Of a stretch of DNA of 39,566 nt, positions 7,770 to 16,875 are shown piece by piece. The stretch's first letter is position 1; every line of letters begins with the position of its first letter. Below the pieces are notes generated by a model that made no database searches, was not told where the DNA came from, and saw nothing but the letters and a program-made list of their open reading frames with translations. This DNA is from Bacteroidaceae bacterium (GTDB taxonomy: Bacteria; Bacteroidota; Bacteroidia; Bacteroidales; Bacteroidaceae). Made by a program: the position numbers and the translations under genes. The DNA is taken from NCBI GenBank assembly GCA_017617805.1, contig JAFZVN010000036.1:1-39566 (forward strand), read 5' to 3'.

Positions 7770-9049
7770 TGAACATCATAAGATATCCTAATAAGGCACA
7801 ATGGAAGGCGTTGTTGGAACGTCCACATCGCGATGCTTCCGAATTGCGTGCCACTGTGCAGACGGTACTCGACCAAATTCAGCAGTATGGTGACTCTGCC
7901 GTGAAGGCCTTTGAGGAGAAGTTCGACAAGGTGCGTCTGGAGTCGTTAGTTGTTTCTGATGAGGAAATGGCGGAGGCTGAGACGTTGGTGTCTGATGACT
8001 TGAAGAATGCGCTGAAATTGGCTCATGCCAACATCGAGAAGTTCCACGCTGCCCAGAAGTTTGAGGGTGAGAAGGTGGAAACCGCTCCAGGTGTGGTGTG
8101 CTGGCAGAAATCGGTGGCGATTGAGAAGGTGGGTCTTTACATCCCTGGAGGTACAGCGCCCTTGTTCTCGACGGTGTTGATGTTGGCTACGCCTGCTAAG
8201 ATTGCGGGATGCAAGGAAATCATCCTTTGTACTCCTCCCAATCAAGAAGGCAAGGTGCATCCTGCCATACTGATGGCAGCGAAGGTGGCAGGTGTCAGCA
8301 GAATCTTCAAGGCTGGTGGTGTGCAGGCCATTGGTGCGATGGCGTATGGAACGGAGTCTGTACCCAAGGTGAGCAAAATCTTTGGCCCAGGCAATCAGTT
8401 TGTCATGGCTGCCAAGCAGCAGGTGAGTCTGCATGAGGTGGCTATCGATATGCCAGCAGGTCCATCTGAAGTGGCTGTGGTGGCAGACGAAACCGCCAAT
8501 CCTGTTTTTGTGGCTGCCGACTTGCTCTCTCAGGCTGAGCATGGTGTGGATTCGCAGGTTATCATGATCACAACCTCTGAGGCGATGGCTGAGCAGGTGG
8601 ATGCTGAGGTGGCTCGTCAATTGGCCTTGTTGCCTCGCAAGGACATCGCTGAGAAATCCTTGCAGTATTCCCGTCTCATCATTGTGAAGGATATGGAAGA
8701 GGTTGTGGAGATGACCAACGAATATGCACCAGAACACCTCATCTTGGCCATCAAGGACTATGCGTCCTTTGCCGATCAGGTGGTAAACGCAGGCAGTGTC
8801 TTCTTGGGCAATTATTCCTGTGAGTCGGCTGGTGACTATGCTTCAGGCACAAACCATACGCTGCCAACTTCAGGCTATGCCAAGGCCTATAGCGGTGTGA
8901 ACCTCGATTCGTTCTGTCGCAAGATCACTTTTCAGGAACTGTCGGCAGAAGGTGTCCGTTCCATTGGTCGTGCTGTCGAACTGATGGCCGAGGCCGAGCA
9001 GTTGGATGCCCATAAGAATGCGATGACCGTGCGACTTAATAATATATAA
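7769..9049 (+). CDS. hisD: Histidinol dehydrogenase
   Basis: Last two oxidations from histidinol to histidine with NAD and zinc. The 426-residue length is normal. Visible hallmarks: VGLYIPGGTAPLFSTVLM, FGPGNQFV, DMPAGPSEVAVVAD, the zinc-ligand segment LLSQAEHGVDSQ (Gln and His near residues 255-258), the catalytic pair in NEYAPEHLIL, and AGDYASGTNHTLPTSGYA. The ATG shares its A with the hisG stop (TGATG), so the genes are translationally coupled. Confidence 0.98.
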   Translation: MNIIRYPNKAQWKALLERPHRDASELRATVQTVLDQIQQYGDSAVKAFEEKFDKVRLESLVVSDEEMAEAETLVSDDLKNALKLAHANIEKFHAAQKFEGEKVETAPGVVCWQKSVAIEKVGLYIPGGTAPLFSTVLMLATPAKIAGCKEIILCTPPNQEGKVHPAILMAAKVAGVSRIFKAGGVQAIGAMAYGTESVPKVSKIFGPGNQFVMAAKQQVSLHEVAIDMPAGPSEVAVVADETANPVFVAADLLSQAEHGVDSQVIMITTSEAMAEQVDAEVARQLALLPRKDIAEKSLQYSRLIIVKDMEEVVEMTNEYAPEHLILAIKDYASFADQVVNAGSVFLGNYSCESAGDYASGTNHTLPTSGYAKAYSGVNLDSFCRKITFQELSAEGVRSIGRAVELMAEAEQLDAHKNAMTVRLNNI

Positions 9050-9055
9050 TGTGTC

Positions 9056-10093
9056 ATGAAAAGTTTGCAAGATTTAGTGCGTCCCAACATTTGGGCGCTC
9101 AAACCATATAGTTGCGCCCGCGATGAGTTCAAGGGCGTGAAGGCGGATGCTTTCCTCGATGCCAATGAGAATCCCTATCCCAATGGCGTCAACCGCTATC
9201 CAGACCCCTTGCAGGAACAGCTGAAGTTGGCTATTTCACCGCTGAAGAATGTGCCCGTGGAGAACATCTTTTTGGGCAATGGCAGCGATGAGGCGATAGA
9301 TCTGCCATTCCGCATCTTTTGCCGACCAGGCAAGGACAATGTGGTGGCCATCTCTCCCACCTATGGCATGTATGAGGTTTGTGCCGACGTGAACGATGTG
9401 GAGTACCGTAAGGTGTCCCTCACTGAAGACTATGACATCGACCCTGATGCCCTGTTGGCAGCGTGTGATGAGAACACTAAGATTATCTTCATCTGTTCGC
9501 CCAACAATCCTACTGGCAATGCCTTCCAACGTGAGAAGATAGAGAAGGTTATCACCTCCTTCCAAGGTATCGTCATTGTGGATGAGGCATACAGCGATTT
9601 TTCAGCCCTTCGTCCTTTCCGCTTCGACATCCAGAAGTATCCCAACCTGATTGTGCTTGCTACCTTCTCCAAGGCTTGGGGAGCTGCAGGTATCCGTCTT
9701 GGTATGGCTTTTGCCAGCACAGAAATTATCGGACTTTACAACAAGGTGAAGTACCCCTACAACGTGAATGTGCTCACCCAGAAGAAGGCGATGGAGATCT
9801 TGAGCAATGTGACTCTGTTGCAGCGCCACATCACCATGATTCTCGAGGAACGTCAGACGCTCATGCAGTCGTTGTCCTTGTTGCCCATTTGCAAGAAGGT
9901 CTTTCCGACCGATGCCAACTTCGTTTTAGCTCGTGTGACGGATGCTGATGGCATCTACAGATATTTGGTGCAGAAGGGAGTGGTGGTACGCAACCGTAGT
10001 CATGTGCATCTCTGTGGTGATTGTCTTCGTATCACGGTGGGCACCAAGGATGAGAACACTAAACTGCTCTCAGCATTGAGACAATATGTATAA
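9056..10093 (+). CDS. hisC: Histidinol-phosphate aminotransferase
   Basis: Fold-type I PLP enzyme converting imidazole-acetol phosphate to histidinol phosphate. The 345-residue protein shows [30 protein letters not shown] (cofactor phosphate region), [18 protein letters not shown], and the lysine motif [17 protein letters not shown]. The C-terminal [19 protein letters not shown] matches the substrate-binding arginine region. It lies six bases after hisD and three before hisB. Confidence 0.97.
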   Translation: MKSLQDLVRPNIWALKPYSCARDEFKGVKADAFLDANENPYPNGVNRYPDPLQEQLKLAISPLKNVPVENIFLGNGSDEAIDLPFRIFCRPGKDNVVAISPTYGMYEVCADVNDVEYRKVSLTEDYDIDPDALLAACDENTKIIFICSPNNPTGNAFQREKIEKVITSFQGIVIVDEAYSDFSALRPFRFDIQKYPNLIVLATFSKAWGAAGIRLGMAFASTEIIGLYNKVKYPYNVNVLTQKKAMEILSNVTLLQRHITMILEERQTLMQSLSLLPICKKVFPTDANFVLARVTDADGIYRYLVQKGVVVRNRSHVHLCGDCLRITVGTKDENTKLLSALRQYV

Positions 10094-10096
10094 GAT

Positions 10097-11164
10097 ATGA
10101 AACAGGCACTTTTCATCGACCGTGACGGCACCATCCTTGTGGAGCCAGCCGACGAGCAGATTGATTCTTTCGATAAGTTTCAGTTTGTTCCAGGTGTCAT
10201 TCGCAACCTCAATTTCATCCGCACCAAGCTCGACTTCGAGTTTGTGATGGTGAGCAATCAGGACGGGCTTGGTACAGCTTCCTATCCTGAAGCTGATTTC
10301 TGGCCAACCCACAACCTTATGCTCAACACGCTGAAAGGGGAAGGGGTTACGTTCGATGACATCCTCATCGACCGTTCGTTCCCTGCAGAAAACCTGCCTA
10401 CCCGCAAGCCTGGCACAGGTATGCTGACGAAATATATGACTGGTGAGTACGACCTTGCCAACAGTTATGTGATAGGTGATCGCGAAACTGACAAGCAATT
10501 GGCTGTGAACCTTGGATGCAAGTATCTGATTTTGGGCGACAACGTGCAGTCGTGGGATGAAATCACGGAGATTCTTTTTGCTGGTGAACGTACCGCTTCT
10601 GTTCGTCGTACCACCAAGGAGACCGATATTGACATCAGCCTCAATCTCGATGGTACAGGGCAGTGTGACATCCAGACGGGTCTTGGTTTCTTCGACCACA
10701 TGTTGGAGCAGATTGGCAAGCATGGTTCTATCGACCTTCGCATCCATGTGAAGGGTGACCTGAATGTCGATGAGCACCACACCATCGAGGACACAGGAAT
10801 TGCCCTTGGCGAGTGCATCTATAAAGCCCTGGGTGATAAGCGTGGCATTGAACGCTATGGCTATACGCTTCCAATGGATGATTGCCTCTGTCAGGTGGCG
10901 CTCGACTTTGGAGGTCGTGCATGGCTCGTGTGGGATGCAGAGTTCAAGCGTGAGCGGGTAGGAGATATGCCTACTGAGATGTTCCTCCACTTCTTCAAGT
11001 CCTTCAGCGATGCCGCGCGTATGAACCTTAACATCAAGGCTGAAGGTGACAACGAGCACCATAAGATTGAAGGCATCTTCAAAGCCCTTGCCCGTAGTAT
11101 CAAGATGGCCGTTAAGCGCGACATCTACAAATTCCAGCTCCCCAGCAGCAAAGGAGTTTTATGA
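10097..11164 (+). CDS. hisB: Bifunctional histidinol-phosphatase / imidazoleglycerol-phosphate dehydratase
   Basis: The N-terminal half (about 1-170) is a HAD phosphatase with the nucleophile motif [10 protein letters not shown] and VIGDRETD. The C-terminal half (about 175-355) is the dehydratase with metal-binding [10 protein letters not shown] and [16 protein letters not shown]. The fusion is the form known from enterobacteria. Oddity: the loop that in E. coli HisB holds a structural zinc by one His and three Cys reads [15 protein letters not shown] here, with none of these ligands. It ends the first his cluster, just before a hairpin terminator. Confidence 0.97.
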   Translation: MKQALFIDRDGTILVEPADEQIDSFDKFQFVPGVIRNLNFIRTKLDFEFVMVSNQDGLGTASYPEADFWPTHNLMLNTLKGEGVTFDDILIDRSFPAENLPTRKPGTGMLTKYMTGEYDLANSYVIGDRETDKQLAVNLGCKYLILGDNVQSWDEITEILFAGERTASVRRTTKETDIDISLNLDGTGQCDIQTGLGFFDHMLEQIGKHGSIDLRIHVKGDLNVDEHHTIEDTGIALGECIYKALGDKRGIERYGYTLPMDDCLCQVALDFGGRAWLVWDAEFKRERVGDMPTEMFLHFFKSFSDAARMNLNIKAEGDNEHHKIEGIFKALARSIKMAVKRDIYKFQLPSSKGVL

Positions 11165-11188
11165 TGGACATATAATATGGTAAAATGT

Positions 11189-11222
11189 AAAGAGAAGACT
11201 GCGATTGGCAGCCTTCTCTTTT
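11189..11222. terminator. Terminator after hisB
   Basis: AAAGAGAAG-A-CTGC and GCAG-C-CTTCTCTTT form a near-perfect stem around GATTG, with A- and T-rich flanks. It can also end transcripts arriving from the minus strand (zinc-ribbon gene). Confidence 0.85.
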
Positions 11223-11247
11223 ACTATTTGGGGAATCGTAAGCGATT

Positions 11248-11667
11248 CTATTCTGATGCTATGTCTTCAGTGTTCTGCTCAGCTTGCTGTAAGCGTGAGC
11301 CACATGCGCTGCAGAAAAGAGCATCGGCAGGATTCTTTTGTCCACATTGTCCACAGAAAATGCTTGGTTCCTCTTGAGGAGGTGGAGGAGTTCCCTGTTC
11401 TGATGGGGCTGAAGGTGGCGTTTGCTGGTCAGAAGGAGGTGGGGGAGGGGTTTCTTGCTTCTTGCCTATAGACTCGGCTTTCTCATTGAGCTTGCCAAAA
11501 GTTTCCTTGGCCTTGCCAATGATATTGACTACCCCTTCAGCAATTTCTTTGACACCTTCTCCCAAGCCTTCACCGAGCCGATTGAAACTGCCGTCTTCAA
11601 TCTTCTCTTTGATACCGTTATTCACGTTTTCAGCCGTGCGGTTGATGAATTCTTCTATTGATGCCAT
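11248..11667 (-). CDS. Zinc-ribbon protein with proline-rich linker
   Basis: The 139-residue protein has three parts: a charged helical region (about 1-68, EEFINRTAENVNNGIKEKIEDG), a disordered Pro/Ser/Gln linker (about 72-100), and a treble-clef/zinc-ribbon CGQCGQKNPADALFCSACG near residues 104-122 with two CxxC pairs. The family resembles 'zinc ribbon domain' proteins of unknown function. Its ATG lies nine bases after the stop of the preceding secreted-protein gene. Near its stop codon sits a perfect palindrome, GAATCGTAAGCGATTC (11232-11247). Confidence 0.8.
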   Translation of the reverse strand: MASIEEFINRTAENVNNGIKEKIEDGSFNRLGEGLGEGVKEIAEGVVNIIGKAKETFGKLNEKAESIGKKQETPPPPPSDQQTPPSAPSEQGTPPPPQEEPSIFCGQCGQKNPADALFCSACGSRLQQAEQNTEDIASE

Positions 11668-11676
11668 AAGCGTCGC

Positions 11677-12441
11677 TTACTTCACCATGATTTTCTTGCC
11701 TTTTATCATGTAGATGCCTTTTTGAAGACCCATGAGGCTGTCTGCTACCTTCACACCTGAGAGGTTATAGACATCCACCTTCTCGTTGGTCTTGGCTACA
11801 GCCTTGATGCTGGCCACATCATCTGCAATGTGATTGGTCGTGAGGATAGTGGCGTTTCCATTGGAGAGTCGCACGAAGCAGCGGGTTGCGTAGAAGCCGT
11901 TGGTGGTTTCATCTACATTCACGAAAGAGGCTTCGGCATTGTCTTTCGCCAGAATGCCATAAAGACCCTTGGCCTGCTGTTGGAACTTGACTGCACCCAT
12001 TGTGACTGTCTCGCCTGTTCCTTCGGCTGTGAAGGAAATGGATGCCTCGTCTTCAGCAATCACTACGTTCTCAGCCGTGAATTTCTTGGAGCCATTCTCG
12101 CCTGTGTAGTGGAGAATGTAAGGGATGTTGGCCTGAATGCCTTCTGACTTGCAGTTTTGGAAGTTGAGTTTCACGTTCACGCCGTCCTTCTCAACACCTA
12201 CGAGTCTTTCGAGCTTGCAGTCGCTTCCGAACACTTCATTTACCTGTGTTTCAGACAGAGCGAAAGGAAGTGAGATGGTGTTCCATCCCTTGAAGACGTA
12301 ACGGCTGACCGACACGTTCATTTTCTTTCCTGCATACTTGGCAAGGTCGGTTCCCTTGTAAGTGCTCAGTGTCATTGTTTCCTGAGCCGACATGCTGATG
12401 CAACCAAGTGCAAAAGCTGCCATGAGTAATAATTTCTTCAT
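11677..12441 (-). CDS. Secreted protein with T9SS-like C-terminal tail
   Basis: The 254-residue precursor has a clear signal peptide (MKKLLLMAAFALGCISMSAQ, cut after about residue 20). The body is rich in beta-strand-like sequence and I cannot assign a function to it. The last about 40 residues (VDVYNLSGVKVADSL...GIYMIKGKKIMVK) have the form of the type A Por/T9SS C-terminal sorting domain common in Prevotella. Secretion through the type IX system is therefore likely but not proven; the signal-peptide call is firm. It follows fbp by 46 bases with no promoter seen, so cotranscription is possible. Confidence 0.82.
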   Translation of the reverse strand: MKKLLLMAAFALGCISMSAQETMTLSTYKGTDLAKYAGKKMNVSVSRYVFKGWNTISLPFALSETQVNEVFGSDCKLERLVGVEKDGVNVKLNFQNCKSEGIQANIPYILHYTGENGSKKFTAENVVIAEDEASISFTAEGTGETVTMGAVKFQQQAKGLYGILAKDNAEASFVNVDETTNGFYATRCFVRLSNGNATILTTNHIADDVASIKAVAKTNEKVDVYNLSGVKVADSLMGLQKGIYMIKGKKIMVK

Positions 12442-12487
12442 ACGCTTTAGGTGTTTGTTGTTAATAATATGTTATGTGTATGTTCCC

Positions 12488-14494
12488 TTATTTGATTTCT
12501 TTGATAAATCCGTTTCGATAGGCGAAGAGGAGACGTTTGAGGTTCTCCACTTTGGCACGTAGCACCTTGCCCTTGTCGGTGTCCTTCACATACATGCGCT
12601 GCGAACTCAACTCCACGATTTGTGTGGAACTCTTGATGTCGTCGCCATTCTGGATGGCATCTTCGGCAGAACGGAAAGGTTGATGCTGCACGAGGTCAAG
12701 TCCTCGGCTGTGGAATGTGAGCGTGTAACCCGCAATGCCCGTCTCTGGTTGGTAAGCACGTGAGAAGCCTCCATCGATGACCAAGAGTTTCCCGTTTGCC
12801 TTGATAGGTGTTTCACCTTTCAACACTTTCACAGGGGTGTGTCCATTGATGATGTGACGATGCTTTCCTTCCACTCCGAAGTCATCGAGAATCATGTCCA
12901 CCGTCTTCTCATCGTTGTTATATTGGTAGTAGTAACCTTTTGTTTCAGTATGCGTTGACTTGTCCTTGATGAAGTATCTTTCGAAGGTGGTCATCTTGTC
13001 CTTGTCAAAGAGCGGGGAGTTCTTTCCACACCAAAGATACCAGATGTAGTCTTTGGCATAGTTCTTCCGTTCTTTGGGTGTGTCGTTGTTGAACGCCTCA
13101 CGGACAATGTGCCCAGTCTTCTTCATTAAAGCCATTCCTTTGTACTTCTTTCCGTTGATTTCCACCTCTTTCAGGGAACCGTCTGCGTTGAGAGGAACGG
13201 TAGCATGATACATGAGGTTGCTGTTGGCGATGGAGTACATGCCTCCATGTGCCAAGAGACACTGGATGTGGCGTTGCAACTTGTCGCTGGTTCGGAACGA
13301 GTGTTCCAATTTCGCCATAAGCATTTCCTCTTCCTCCGTCAAGGCATTGGGATTATCCTTGCTGACAGTAGGAAGGAAGGTGTCGAGCAGTTCGTATTCG
13401 TTGCCATCGATGAAGCAGGTTCCGTGGTTGAAGTAGATATGTTCCAGCATCTTGCGCCCTGCCATATCGAACTCAGGATGGCGGTCGATGATGCGTGCCT
13501 CTTCCTTGAACTGGATGATGGTGATGGCCTTGTGCATCTGGGCAATCAGGCGGTTGGTCTTCTTGTCGTGCTGGCTCTCTTTGCTCAATTCGTTGGCGGT
13601 GAAGAGTTTGCAGGGGTCATCCTTGTAGGTCTCCATCGCAAAGGTGGCGAGGGGTAGAAGATTGATGCCATAGCCATCTTCGAGCGTGGTGAGATTGCCG
13701 TATCTGAGGGAGAGTCTTAATACGTTGGCGATGCATGCACGGTTGCCAGCTGCTGCCCCAAACCATTCGATGTCATGATTTCCCCACACGATGTCGAAAT
13801 GATGGTAGTTCATTAGGGTTTCCATGATGAGGTGTGCGCCAGGACCACGGTCGAAAATGTCACCCAACAGATGCAGACGGTCAATCGCCAATCGTTGAAT
13901 CAGATTGCAGATGGATACGATGAAGTGGTCGGCTCGCTGGGTCTCGAGAATCGTCTGGACAATCACGTTGTAATATTGATGTCGCTTCTCGCCCACACCG
14001 CTGTGACTCTCGTGGAGGAGTTCTTCGATGATGTAGCCAAATTCCTCGGGCAATTCCTTGCGAATCTTGCTACGTGTGTATTTGGAACTCACCTCCCTCA
14101 ACACTTTGATCAACTGGTTGAGCGTGATGATGTAGAAGTCTTCTAGATTCGTCTCTGCTGCCTTGATGCGCTGAAGTTTGGCTTCAGGGTAGTAGATGAG
14201 GGTGCAGAGTTCTTGTTTTTCTGACAAACGAAGGGTTGGACCAAAGATTTCTTCCACTTTCCTTTTCACATAGCCAGATGCGTTTCTCAGCACATGATTG
14301 AAAGCATCACTCTCACCATGTGGGTCGCTGATGAAGTGTTCCGTGGGTTTCGGTAGGTTCAGGATGGCCTCTAAATTGATGATCTCACAACTTGCCTCTG
14401 CCACATTGGGATAACTTTGTGCCAGCAACTGCAAGTAACGGAGGTCTTCCTTAATTTCCTCTTCAGTGAATATGTTTTCCTTCTCGTTGTCCAT
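12488..14494 (-). CDS. fbp: Fructose-1,6-bisphosphatase, class III
   Basis: Gluconeogenic hydrolysis of fructose 1,6-bisphosphate. The 668-residue protein carries the metallophosphoesterase signatures of class III: HFISDPHGESDAF, LLGDIFDRGPGAHL and IVWGNHDIEW, plus INGHTPVKVLKGE and a C-terminal VIDGGFSRAYQ. I chose the ATG at 14494 (MDNEKEN); an in-frame TTG at 14515 is rejected because its bases form the end of a TATCTTTG promoter element. Length and motif order match the Bacteroides/Firmicutes class III enzymes. Confidence 0.96.
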   Translation of the reverse strand: MDNEKENIFTEEEIKEDLRYLQLLAQSYPNVAEASCEIINLEAILNLPKPTEHFISDPHGESDAFNHVLRNASGYVKRKVEEIFGPTLRLSEKQELCTLIYYPEAKLQRIKAAETNLEDFYIITLNQLIKVLREVSSKYTRSKIRKELPEEFGYIIEELLHESHSGVGEKRHQYYNVIVQTILETQRADHFIVSICNLIQRLAIDRLHLLGDIFDRGPGAHLIMETLMNYHHFDIVWGNHDIEWFGAAAGNRACIANVLRLSLRYGNLTTLEDGYGINLLPLATFAMETYKDDPCKLFTANELSKESQHDKKTNRLIAQMHKAITIIQFKEEARIIDRHPEFDMAGRKMLEHIYFNHGTCFIDGNEYELLDTFLPTVSKDNPNALTEEEEMLMAKLEHSFRTSDKLQRHIQCLLAHGGMYSIANSNLMYHATVPLNADGSLKEVEINGKKYKGMALMKKTGHIVREAFNNDTPKERKNYAKDYIWYLWCGKNSPLFDKDKMTTFERYFIKDKSTHTETKGYYYQYNNDEKTVDMILDDFGVEGKHRHIINGHTPVKVLKGETPIKANGKLLVIDGGFSRAYQPETGIAGYTLTFHSRGLDLVQHQPFRSAEDAIQNGDDIKSSTQIVELSSQRMYVKDTDKGKVLRAKVENLKRLLFAYRNGFIKEIK

Positions 14495-14512
14495 GTAAAG
14501 GTATTTGCGGGG

Positions 14513-14520
14513 CAAAGATA
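14513..14520 (-). promoter_or_regulatory. -7 element of the fbp promoter
   Basis: The minus strand reads TATCTTTG here, 18 bases from the fbp ATG. The -33 region is a poor match and lies in an AT-rich repeat (AATTAAGAATGAAGAATG, 14534-14551). Confidence 0.6.
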
Positions 14521-14622
14521 AGTAAAAGTTGAGAATTAAGAATGAAGAATGAGGAATTTTTTATTTGTTTTTTTTATTTGGATGGAGTAATGCCCTTTTT
14601 TTGTCCAAAAATCAAAATAAAT

Positions 14623-14653
14623 TTTGTTTTTCTCTCACTTAGTCGTACCTTTG
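14623..14653 (+). promoter_or_regulatory. Promoter of glnN
   Basis: TTTG at 14623-14626, 19 bases, TACCTTTG at 14646-14653. The ATG follows 29 bases later. Confidence 0.82.
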
Positions 14654-14682
14654 CAGCCAAAATATAGAAAGGACATCAAATT

Positions 14683-16872
14683 ATGGCTGCACGATTAAGA
14701 TTCAAGGTAGTGGATGAGGCGTTCAAGCGCGCTCCTGTTCATGTGGAGTTACCCAAGGAGCGTCCAAGTGAATATTTTGGCAAGTACGTCTTCAATAAAC
14801 AGAAGATGTACAAATATCTCCCTGCTAAAGTGTATAAGAAGATGTGCGATGTCATTGACAATGGCGCACCTTTTGATAGAACCATTGCCGACGAGGTGGC
14901 ACAAGGAATCAAGACTTGGGCTATCGAGAACGGTGTGACGCACTATACGCACTGGTTCCAACCGCTCACCGAAGGAACGGCTCAGAAGCACGATGGCTTT
15001 GTGGAGCACGACGGAAAGGGTGGAATGGTGGAGGAATTTGAAGGTAAGCTCCTCGTTCAGCAGGAGCCAGATGCCAGTTCTTTTCCCTCAGGTGGCATTC
15101 GCTCTACTTTCGAGGCACGTGGTTACTCCGCTTGGGATCCTACATCGCCAGTCTTCATCATTGGCGACACGCTGATGATTCCTACCATCTTCATCTCCTA
15201 CACAGGAGAAGCACTCGACTATAAAGTGCCACTCAAGAAAGCCCTTCATGCGGTTGACAAAGCGGCTACGGCTGTGGCTCAATATTTCTATCCTGAAGTG
15301 AAGAAGGTGATTTCAAACTTGGGTTGGGAACAGGAGTATTTCTTGGTAGATGAATCGCTTTATGCAGCCCGTCCTGATTTGGTCATGACTGGACGAACTC
15401 TGATGGGACATGATTCTGCCAAGAATCAGCAGATGGATGACCACTATTTTGGTTCTATCCCTGCCCGTGTGGAAGAGTTCATGAGGGACATTGAGATACA
15501 GGCGCTTGAATTGGGCATTCCTTGCAAGACTCGTCATAATGAGGTGGCTCCCAACCAGTTTGAGTTGGCACCCATCTTTGAGGAGACCAATCTTGCCGTT
15601 GACCACAACATGCTTATGATGTCCATCATGAAAGGTGTGGCTCGCAAGCATGGTTTCCGTTGCTTGTTGCATGAGAAGCCTTTCAAGGGTGTGAATGGGT
15701 CAGGCAAGCATAACAATTGGTCTTTATCCACTGATACAGGCATTCTGCTTCATGCCCCTGGTAAAACGGCGATGGACAATCTCCGTTTCGTCACCTTCAT
15801 TGTCGAGACACTCAAGGCAGTCTATGATCATAACGGATTGTTGAAGGCCTCTATAATGAGTGCCACCAATGCTCATCGTTTGGGTGCTAATGAGGCACCT
15901 CCTGCTATCATTTCTTCTTTCTTGGGTAAGACGGTGACGGACTTGCTGGAGCATGTGGAGAAAGCGGATGATGATAATCTCTCGATGGCTGGCAAGAAAG
16001 CCTTCAAACTCGATTTGCCTTCTATTCCAGAACTGCTCATCGACAATACTGACCGCAACCGCACTTCTCCGTTTGCCTTCACGGGCAATCGCTTTGAGTT
16101 TCGTGCCGTAGGCAGTGAAGCCAATTGTGCCTCAGCCATGCTGTTGCTCAATGCGGCTGTAGCAGAAGCCCTTATCGACTTCAAAACACGTGTCGATGCC
16201 CTCATCTCTAAGGGAGAAGCAATGGAGGCTGCCATTCTGAAAGTGGTGCGTGAGGACATCAAGCATGTTAAGCCCATCATCTTCAATGGCAATGGTTATA
16301 GCGATGAATGGAAAGCGGAAGCAGCTAAACGTGGTCTTGATTGTGAGACTTCTGCGCCTCTTGTCTTCGACAACTATCTGAAGGAATCTTCTATCCAGAT
16401 GTTTGGAAAGACGCATGTGATGAATCGTTTGGAACTTGAGGCACGCAACGAAATCAAATGGGAGACCTATACGAAGAAGATCCAGATAGAGTCGCGCATC
16501 TTTGGTGACCTCTGTCTTAACCACATCATCCCAGTTGTCACCAAATATCAGTCAGTTCTGATTGATAATGTGCATAAAGTGCAAGATATCTTCCCTGCTG
16601 AAAAGGCACAGAAGATATCGAAAGAAAATCTTCACCTGATCGAACTTATCTCTGATCACGAGAGTTTCATTGTCGAGAATGTGGAGAAGATGGTGGAGGC
16701 GCGCAAGGTGGCCAATCGTATTGAGTTAGAGCGTGAGAAAGCTATTGCCTATCACGACACGGTGGCTCCTCTCTTGGAGGAAATACGTTACCATGTTGAC
16801 AAACTTGAGGCGATTGTGGACGATGAGGCTTGGCCACTGCCCAAATATCGCGAACTCCTGTTTATCCGATAA
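14683..16872 (+). CDS. glnN: Glutamine synthetase type III
   Basis: ATP-dependent synthesis of glutamine from glutamate and ammonium. The 729-residue length and the FPSGGIRSTFEARGYSAWDP start of the catalytic region identify the large GSIII class of Bacteroidetes and cyanobacteria. Further motifs seen: HNEVAPNQFELAPIFEE, HEKPFKGVNGSGKHNNWSL (substrate and metal region), and NRTSPFAFTGNRFEFRAVGS. The C-terminal region (about residues 600-729) is helical, as in GSIII. A consensus promoter precedes it. The stop lies three bases from the stop of the convergent lipoprotein gene; no terminator hairpin separates them. Confidence 0.96.
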   Translation: MAARLRFKVVDEAFKRAPVHVELPKERPSEYFGKYVFNKQKMYKYLPAKVYKKMCDVIDNGAPFDRTIADEVAQGIKTWAIENGVTHYTHWFQPLTEGTAQKHDGFVEHDGKGGMVEEFEGKLLVQQEPDASSFPSGGIRSTFEARGYSAWDPTSPVFIIGDTLMIPTIFISYTGEALDYKVPLKKALHAVDKAATAVAQYFYPEVKKVISNLGWEQEYFLVDESLYAARPDLVMTGRTLMGHDSAKNQQMDDHYFGSIPARVEEFMRDIEIQALELGIPCKTRHNEVAPNQFELAPIFEETNLAVDHNMLMMSIMKGVARKHGFRCLLHEKPFKGVNGSGKHNNWSLSTDTGILLHAPGKTAMDNLRFVTFIVETLKAVYDHNGLLKASIMSATNAHRLGANEAPPAIISSFLGKTVTDLLEHVEKADDDNLSMAGKKAFKLDLPSIPELLIDNTDRNRTSPFAFTGNRFEFRAVGSEANCASAMLLLNAAVAEALIDFKTRVDALISKGEAMEAAILKVVREDIKHVKPIIFNGNGYSDEWKAEAAKRGLDCETSAPLVFDNYLKESSIQMFGKTHVMNRLELEARNEIKWETYTKKIQIESRIFGDLCLNHIIPVVTKYQSVLIDNVHKVQDIFPAEKAQKISKENLHLIELISDHESFIVENVEKMVEARKVANRIELEREKAIAYHDTVAPLLEEIRYHVDKLEAIVDDEAWPLPKYRELLFIR

Positions 16873-16875
16873 AGC

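Noticed and set aside
9676-9948. Extra plus-strand frame within hisC
   Set aside because: It is in another frame of a well-conserved gene and shows no own features.
14495-14515. Longer FbP start at a TTG
   Set aside because: The TTG is the end of the TATCTTTG promoter element, so it would lie before the transcription start.
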